A stretch of 10,870 nucleotides of DNA, taken from NCBI GenBank assembly GCA_937967665.1, contig CALBSZ010000561.1, positions 1-10,870 of the forward strand, written 5' to 3'. The number at the start of each line of letters is the position of its first letter. Within the stretch, counting starts at the first letter, position 1. Of this stretch, positions 8,403 through 10,870 are shown one piece after another. The stretch is from an uncultured Planctomycetaceae bacterium (lineage in GTDB: Bacteria > Planctomycetota > Planctomycetia > Pirellulales > Pirellulaceae). A model generated the notes under the pieces. That model saw only the letters and a program-made list of their open reading frames with translations, made no database searches and was not told the origin of the DNA. Position numbers and translations under genes: made by a program.

Positions 8403-8590
8403 ATGCCCGGAATTCTGATGCCGATCGGGGACGCCACGGAGGCGCTCGATACGTTTTATTCCTACTATTTCTTGCCCGATGACGGATACGAAGGTGAACC
8501 TTCGCGCCCCTGAAGCACGGAATGGCGATCTGGTCCTTACCATTTCCGGCTGGTGGCAGCGTGTACCCCAGGCCGTCGCGACTTACCGCT
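8403..8590 (+). pseudogene. DJ-1/PfpI-family remnant, frameshifted
   Basis: From ATG 8403 (GAAGG 7 bases upstream) the frame reads MPGILMPIGDATEALDTFYS and on to LPDDGYE, closely resembling the start of planctomycete DJ-1/PfpI (ThiJ) proteins as I recall them. Frame is lost after Glu-30. Skipping one base at 8493/8494 restores DGYEVNLRAPEAR, the expected continuation of the family (GYEVxxxxPEAR). After about 8540 the resemblance fades (LVLTISGWWQRVP), and no downstream DJ-1 elbow or rest of the usual 180-230 residue domain is present. The right limit is therefore approximate. I read this as a decayed gene: one insertion followed by loss of most of the domain. In the unshifted frame it ends at TGA 8511-8513. 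Confidence 0.6.
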
Positions 8591-8643
8591 CAGGGTCGCC
8601 TGAATCACCAAAAGACAACTTGATGGTGATTGAGCAATTAGCG

Positions 8644-8672
8644 TTGCCGATGACACGACGCGAATTTAGACT
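8644..8672 (+). promoter_or_regulatory. Candidate promoter for the leader / leucine dehydrogenase transcript
   Basis: TTGCCG (8644-8649) and TAGACT (8667-8672) are 17 bases apart, each matching four of six positions of the housekeeping consensus. Transcription would start near 8679, about 35 bases before the leader ATG and 280 bases before the dehydrogenase. Found by eye; other placements are possible. Confidence 0.3.
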
Positions 8673-8713
8673 GTACTCTGAGTCGAAACCGATGTGTCAC
8701 GAGAACGATTCCC

Positions 8714-8872
8714 ATGCTGTCAAACCCCTTTGCGCGACGAACCAGGCAACTTGCCAGACTCGGCAAGTCGTTGGCGGTTGCGCGTGACCTGACCGATCGC
8801 GAAAGCCTCAGCTTGTTGCTACTCATCCTTATTATCGGCCGCCGACGCGGTGGTGAGGTGATGGCCTGCTGA
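8714..8872 (+). CDS. Putative Leu/Ile-rich leader peptide (52 residues)
   Basis: The ORF from ATG 8714 to TGA 8870-8872 encodes 52 residues beginning MLSNPFARRTRQLARLGKS. Codons 32-41 (8807-8836) read LSLLLLILII: nine Leu or Ile codons out of ten, ending 34 bases before the stop codon. A basic tail, GRRRGGEVMAC, follows. An intrinsic terminator starts 22 bases after the stop, and the next gene is a leucine dehydrogenase. This is the layout of branched-chain amino-acid leader peptides such as IlvL or LeuL, though those are usually 28-36 residues long. A hairpin, ACTTGCC / GGCAAGT (8749-8755 with 8762-8768), lies early in the ORF. No strong Shine-Dalgarno precedes the ATG (only GAG at 8701-8703 or 8699-8703 region), which is the main weakness. 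The alternative is a small membrane protein, or a chance ORF. Confidence 0.5.
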   Translation: MLSNPFARRTRQLARLGKSLAVARDLTDRESLSLLLLILIIGRRRGGEVMAC

Positions 8873-8899
8873 ATCAACTTCCAAGCAGACTTCAAAGCC
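8837..8899 (+). promoter_or_regulatory. Possible antiterminator region of an attenuator
   Basis: Several hand-found pairings could compete with the terminator. GGC (8863-8865) plus TGAA (8870-8873) can pair with TTCA (8891-8894) plus GCC (8897-8899), which would occupy the left arm of the terminator. CTGCT (8866-8870) can pair with AGCAG (8884-8888). Upstream, GCCGCC (8838-8843) can pair with GGTGGT (8849-8854). The hexamer GCCGAC occurs both at 8841-8846 and in the terminator arm at 8897-8902. None of these is strong alone. Confidence 0.3.
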
Positions 8900-8934
8900 G
8901 ACACTCGCCCCCGCGACTGTCGGCTTTTTTTATT
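8894..8934 (+). terminator. Intrinsic terminator just before the leucine dehydrogenase RBS
   Basis: AAAGCCGACA (8894-8903) pairs perfectly with TGTCGGCTTT (8918-8927) around a 14-base loop. The T-run begins inside the right arm and continues to 8931, followed by ATT. This is a classic rho-independent terminator on the plus strand. It ends about ten bases before AGGAG of the dehydrogenase, so no promoter fits between them. It must therefore be read through or act as an attenuator. Confidence 0.85.
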
Positions 8935-8956
8935 GGCATTCGTTAGGAGTTGCAAG

Positions 8957-10093
8957 ATGCCCGCACCACCCATCACAGAATCCCAGAGCAGACGAACTCC
9001 AGAAGTCTCCATCACACGCCTGGCAGTCTCCGATCATCCTGCTTTCGACGGCCACGAGGAAGTCCTGGCGTGCCGCGACGCCGCATCCGGCCTGAAAGGG
9101 ATGATCGCCATTCATAGCACGCAGCTTGGACCGGCGCTGGGCGGTTGCCGGATGTGGGCCTATGCCAACGACGACGAAGCGTTGAACGATGTCCTGCGGC
9201 TGTCGGAAGGCATGAGCTACAAACATGCCGTCGCCCAAACGGCCCGTGGCGGCGGCAAGGCCGTCATTATTGGGGATCCAAGCCACAACAAAACGCCCGA
9301 TCTGTTTCGAGCGTTTGGCCGATTTGTCAACAAACTCGGCGGCCAATACATCACGGCCGAAGACGTGGGTGTTTCCGTCGGTGACATGACGATTGTCCAC
9401 GAGGAAACCGGTCATGTCGCTGGATTGCCCGTTGAACTGGGCGGCTCCGGCGATCCGTCGCCGTTCACGGCCTACGGGGTTTTCTGCGGCATAAAAGCGG
9501 CCCTTCGCTTTCAGATGGGCCGACCGATCTCCGATTCGCGCCTGCTCCATGGCGTCACTGTCGCCGTCCAGGGACTCGGCCACGTCGGTTACGCGCTGTG
9601 CAAACATCTGGCGGAGTCGGGCGCGAAGCTAGTTGTTTCGGATGTCAACGCGGAATGCACAAAGCGCGTCTCGGACGAGTTTCGCGCAACGCCGGTTCAG
9701 CCAGAAGAAATCCTTGATGTCAACGCGGATGTCTTCGCGCCGTGTGCGATGGGTGCCGTGCTTACGACAGCAGCCGTCCAGCGATTGAATGCCACGATCG
9801 TCGCCGGTGCGGCAAACAATCAACTCGCCTGTCCTGAAGTGGCGACTCTGCTGCGCGATCGAGAAATTCTCTACGCGCCGGACTACGTCATCAACGCGGG
9901 CGGTGTCATCAACATTTCGCATGAAGGCAACGGCTATGACGTCGTGCGGGCCAAAGCGCACACCGCGCGTATCGGCCAGCGGCTGACCAGAATCTTCGCT
10001 CGTGCTTCAGCGGAAAACAGAACAACGGCAAACGTGGCCGACGCAATGGCAAGGGCCGCATTCAAAGGGAAAACAGAGGAGCTTGCGCCGTGA
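8957..10093 (+). CDS. Leucine (branched-chain amino acid) dehydrogenase
   Basis: This 378-residue enzyme belongs to the Glu/Leu/Phe/Val dehydrogenase family and reversibly converts branched-chain L-amino acids and NAD+ to 2-oxoacids, ammonium and NADH in the cytoplasm. Landmarks are GPALGGCRM (58-66), MSYK with Lys89 and GGGKAVIIGDP with Lys101 (the two catalytic lysines), and AEDVGVSVGDM (134-144). They continue with the Rossmann motif VAVQGLGHVG (202-211) ending in VVSD (Asp229, NAD preference), CAMGAVL, AGAANNQL and APDYVINAGGVIN (307-319). NAGGVIN favours leucine over phenylalanine dehydrogenase. Length is typical, about 360-380. The start at 8957 has AGGAG 7 bases upstream; an in-frame ATG at 8933 lies on the terminator tail and is rejected. 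The preceding Leu/Ile-rich ORF and terminator suggest attenuation control, which would suit a biosynthetic (aminating) use. Confidence 0.95.
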   Translation: MPAPPITESQSRRTPEVSITRLAVSDHPAFDGHEEVLACRDAASGLKGMIAIHSTQLGPALGGCRMWAYANDDEALNDVLRLSEGMSYKHAVAQTARGGGKAVIIGDPSHNKTPDLFRAFGRFVNKLGGQYITAEDVGVSVGDMTIVHEETGHVAGLPVELGGSGDPSPFTAYGVFCGIKAALRFQMGRPISDSRLLHGVTVAVQGLGHVGYALCKHLAESGAKLVVSDVNAECTKRVSDEFRATPVQPEEILDVNADVFAPCAMGAVLTTAAVQRLNATIVAGAANNQLACPEVATLLRDREILYAPDYVINAGGVINISHEGNGYDVVRAKAHTARIGQRLTRIFARASAENRTTANVADAMARAAFKGKTEELAP

Positions 10094-10362
10094 GCCAACT
10101 CGCATTTATCGTCGTGTTGCAGGATATGTCTACTTTGCTCACTGTGCTGACGCAAGTCTCGTGTCTTGGCGGCAAGCTCACGCGCGTCGTCGCTGCGGAA
10201 AACCGAGCGAGGATTGTGGCGCGCGTTCCCAATCGCGTGGAGGGGCACTTCGCGAATCGAATAAGAAACATCGTGGGAGTCATCGAACTCAACGAAATCG
10301 AAGACGATTCGGTTGCCGAATCGCGGGCGCATGCCCACGTGAAAGTCATTCAATTGGGCTGA
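10090..10362 (+). CDS. Small ORF overlapping the dehydrogenase stop, unknown
   Basis: A GTG at 10090 overlaps the TGA of the dehydrogenase by four bases (GTGA), with GAGGAG 8 bases upstream. It opens a 90-residue frame beginning MSQLAFIVVLQDMS and ending at TGA 10360-10362. About two thirds of its codons begin with a purine, as expected of a real gene. Against it, the frame is exactly codon-aligned with a long open frame on the minus strand, and repeated patterns such as NRIRNIVGVIELNE look like those of antisense shadow ORFs. I recognise no family. The overlap and ribosome site argue for translation; the protein sequence argues against it. Confidence 0.35.
   Translation: MSQLAFIVVLQDMSTLLTVLTQVSCLGGKLTRVVAAENRARIVARVPNRVEGHFANRIRNIVGVIELNEIEDDSVAESRAHAHVKVIQLG
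10305..10323. repeat. Perfect 8-bp inverted repeat with 3-base loop
   Basis: CGATTCGG (10305-10312) and CCGAATCG (10316-10323) flank TTG. The hairpin lies near the end of the doubtful small ORF, between the convergent dehydrogenase and PhoD-like genes. No T-run follows on either strand, so it is not a standard intrinsic terminator. Confidence 0.5.
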
Positions 10363-10380
10363 GAACGGAAGGCAGATCTG

Positions 10381-10497
10381 GTTATGGAATAGCGAGCAGA
10401 GTTGGTTCACGAGTTTAATTTGGGCGGGGTCTGCGGCGATGTTCTTGGTTTCGTGCGAATCGACGGCGTAATCGTAGAATTCCCACGGAACATCGCG
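10381..10497 (-). pseudogene. Orphan C-terminal fragment of an arylsulfatase-like protein
   Basis: On the minus strand the frame reads VPWEFYDYAVDSHETKNIAA followed by DPAQIKLVNQLCSLFHN. This closely resembles the end of planctomycete sulfatases (W/L-E-L-Y-D-x-x-x-D-P-x-E-T-x-N-L-A-x-D-P). Neither the sulfatase catalytic core nor its CxPSR formylglycine motif is present upstream. The preceding in-frame residues (about 10500-10600) match nothing I know, and a PhoD-like gene ends at 10602. The frame also runs on past the expected C-terminus without a stop. I take it as a relic left by deletion or recombination of a sulfatase gene. Limits are approximate. Confidence 0.55.
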
Positions 10498-10601
10498 ATC
10501 GTCGCTCGTGACACTACTTGGGAAAGAAAATTCGCCAGGTTCGCAAGGGGGAATGAGCGAATTGTCGAATTCTCGATCGGCAACTGTATCGCCAGTGATT
10601 C

Positions 10602-10870
10602 TCATTTTGAAGCGAGTTTGCTGCGGGGCAATGTAAATCCGTGGACGACTTCGCGATCGATCGTCACGACTTGATAGCGCACCGTTGGATCCTCGCGCTG
10701 GGTATCGAACGACACCAGTCCGAATGACGGCTTCTTGTTGTAGGAAAACTCGGCGTGTGGCATCGTACCGGCGATGCCTTGATTGGTCAGGCGCGAACTG
10801 TTGAACTCGTACAGGTCGTAGCCGTCTTTGCGCTCGATTTTCCATAAGTCCGATCGGTGTCGGTCGGCCG
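10602..10870 (-). CDS. PhoD-like alkaline phosphatase, C-terminal end only
   Basis: The last 88 codons of a gene enter from the right edge on the minus strand and stop at TGA 10602-10604. The visible sequence includes DLWKIERKDGYDLYEFNSSR, HAEFSYNKKPSFGLVSFDT and VRYQVVTIDREVVHGFTLPR. These resemble the C-terminal part of planctomycete alkaline phosphatase D (PhoD-like metallophosphatase) proteins, which end in a beta-rich segment of this type. The catalytic metal-binding region would lie outside the window, so the call rests on the C-terminus alone. The gene is convergent with the leucine dehydrogenase, with about 500 bases between their stops. Confidence 0.6.
   Translation of the reverse strand, partial: ADRHRSDLWKIERKDGYDLYEFNSSRLTNQGIAGTMPHAEFSYNKKPSFGLVSFDTQREDPTVRYQVVTIDREVVHGFTLPRSKLASK

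Noticed and set aside
7786..8418. Plus-strand ORF of 210 residues
   Set aside because: It is antisense to the ECF sigma factor, whose two regions are unmistakable.
8749..8768. Hairpin ACTTGCC / GGCAAGT as a separate terminator
   Set aside because: It has no T-run on either strand and lies inside the leader ORF; kept only as a possible early leader hairpin.
8930..9607. Minus-strand ORF of 225 residues
   Set aside because: It is antisense to the leucine dehydrogenase, whose catalytic and NAD-binding motifs are complete.
9934..10845. Minus-strand ORF of 303 residues
   Set aside because: It overlaps the leucine dehydrogenase end and runs out of frame through the PhoD-like C-terminus. Only its middle (10381-10497) resembles a protein family, and this is recorded as a remnant.

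Overview
The window looks like a planctomycete chromosome (Planctomycetota, Pirellulales-like). The reasons are an ECF sigma factor of the Rhodopirellula/Verrucomicrobium type followed by a membrane-anchored FecR protein, a Tat-type DUF1501 protein, a FlgD-Ig/NHL-like secreted protein, and sulfatase and PhoD-like fragments. Base composition is moderately GC-rich. No tRNA, rRNA, CRISPR array or insertion sequence was recognised.

Positions 1-8232 hold five minus-strand genes in what appears to be one operon, read right to left. They are an ECF sigma factor (8232-7669), a FecR / formylglycine-enzyme-like / sialidase fusion whose ATG overlaps the sigma stop codon (7669-4889), a DUF1501 protein (4839-3538), a thioredoxin-like exported protein interrupted by an in-frame TGA (3489-2305), and a beta-propeller-like secreted protein that runs off the left edge (2282-1). 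Gaps between the genes are 22-49 bases and each gene has its own Shine-Dalgarno. The likely scheme is a sigma/anti-sigma-like pair controlling a set of exported proteins, probably for sensing or processing polymers at the cell surface. That role is inferred from gene content only.

The strongest novelty is the TGA at 3184-3186. It lies in one uninterrupted frame, directly after a Cys-Gly, at the position where a thioredoxin-like fold carries its redox centre. Reading it as selenocysteine gives a 394-residue protein with a Cys-Gly-Sec motif. A weak bacterial SECIS-like hairpin follows the codon.

Positions 8233-8956 are a divergent intergenic region. It holds a frameshifted remnant of a DJ-1/PfpI-family gene. 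It also holds a short ORF whose codons 32-41 read LSLLLLILII, followed by an intrinsic terminator ending about ten bases before the Shine-Dalgarno of a leucine dehydrogenase gene (8957-10093). This has the layout of a branched-chain amino-acid transcription attenuator.

The right end carries a small ORF overlapping the dehydrogenase stop by four bases (doubtful), an orphan C-terminal sulfatase fragment on the minus strand, and the C-terminal end of a PhoD-like alkaline phosphatase entering from the right edge on the minus strand.
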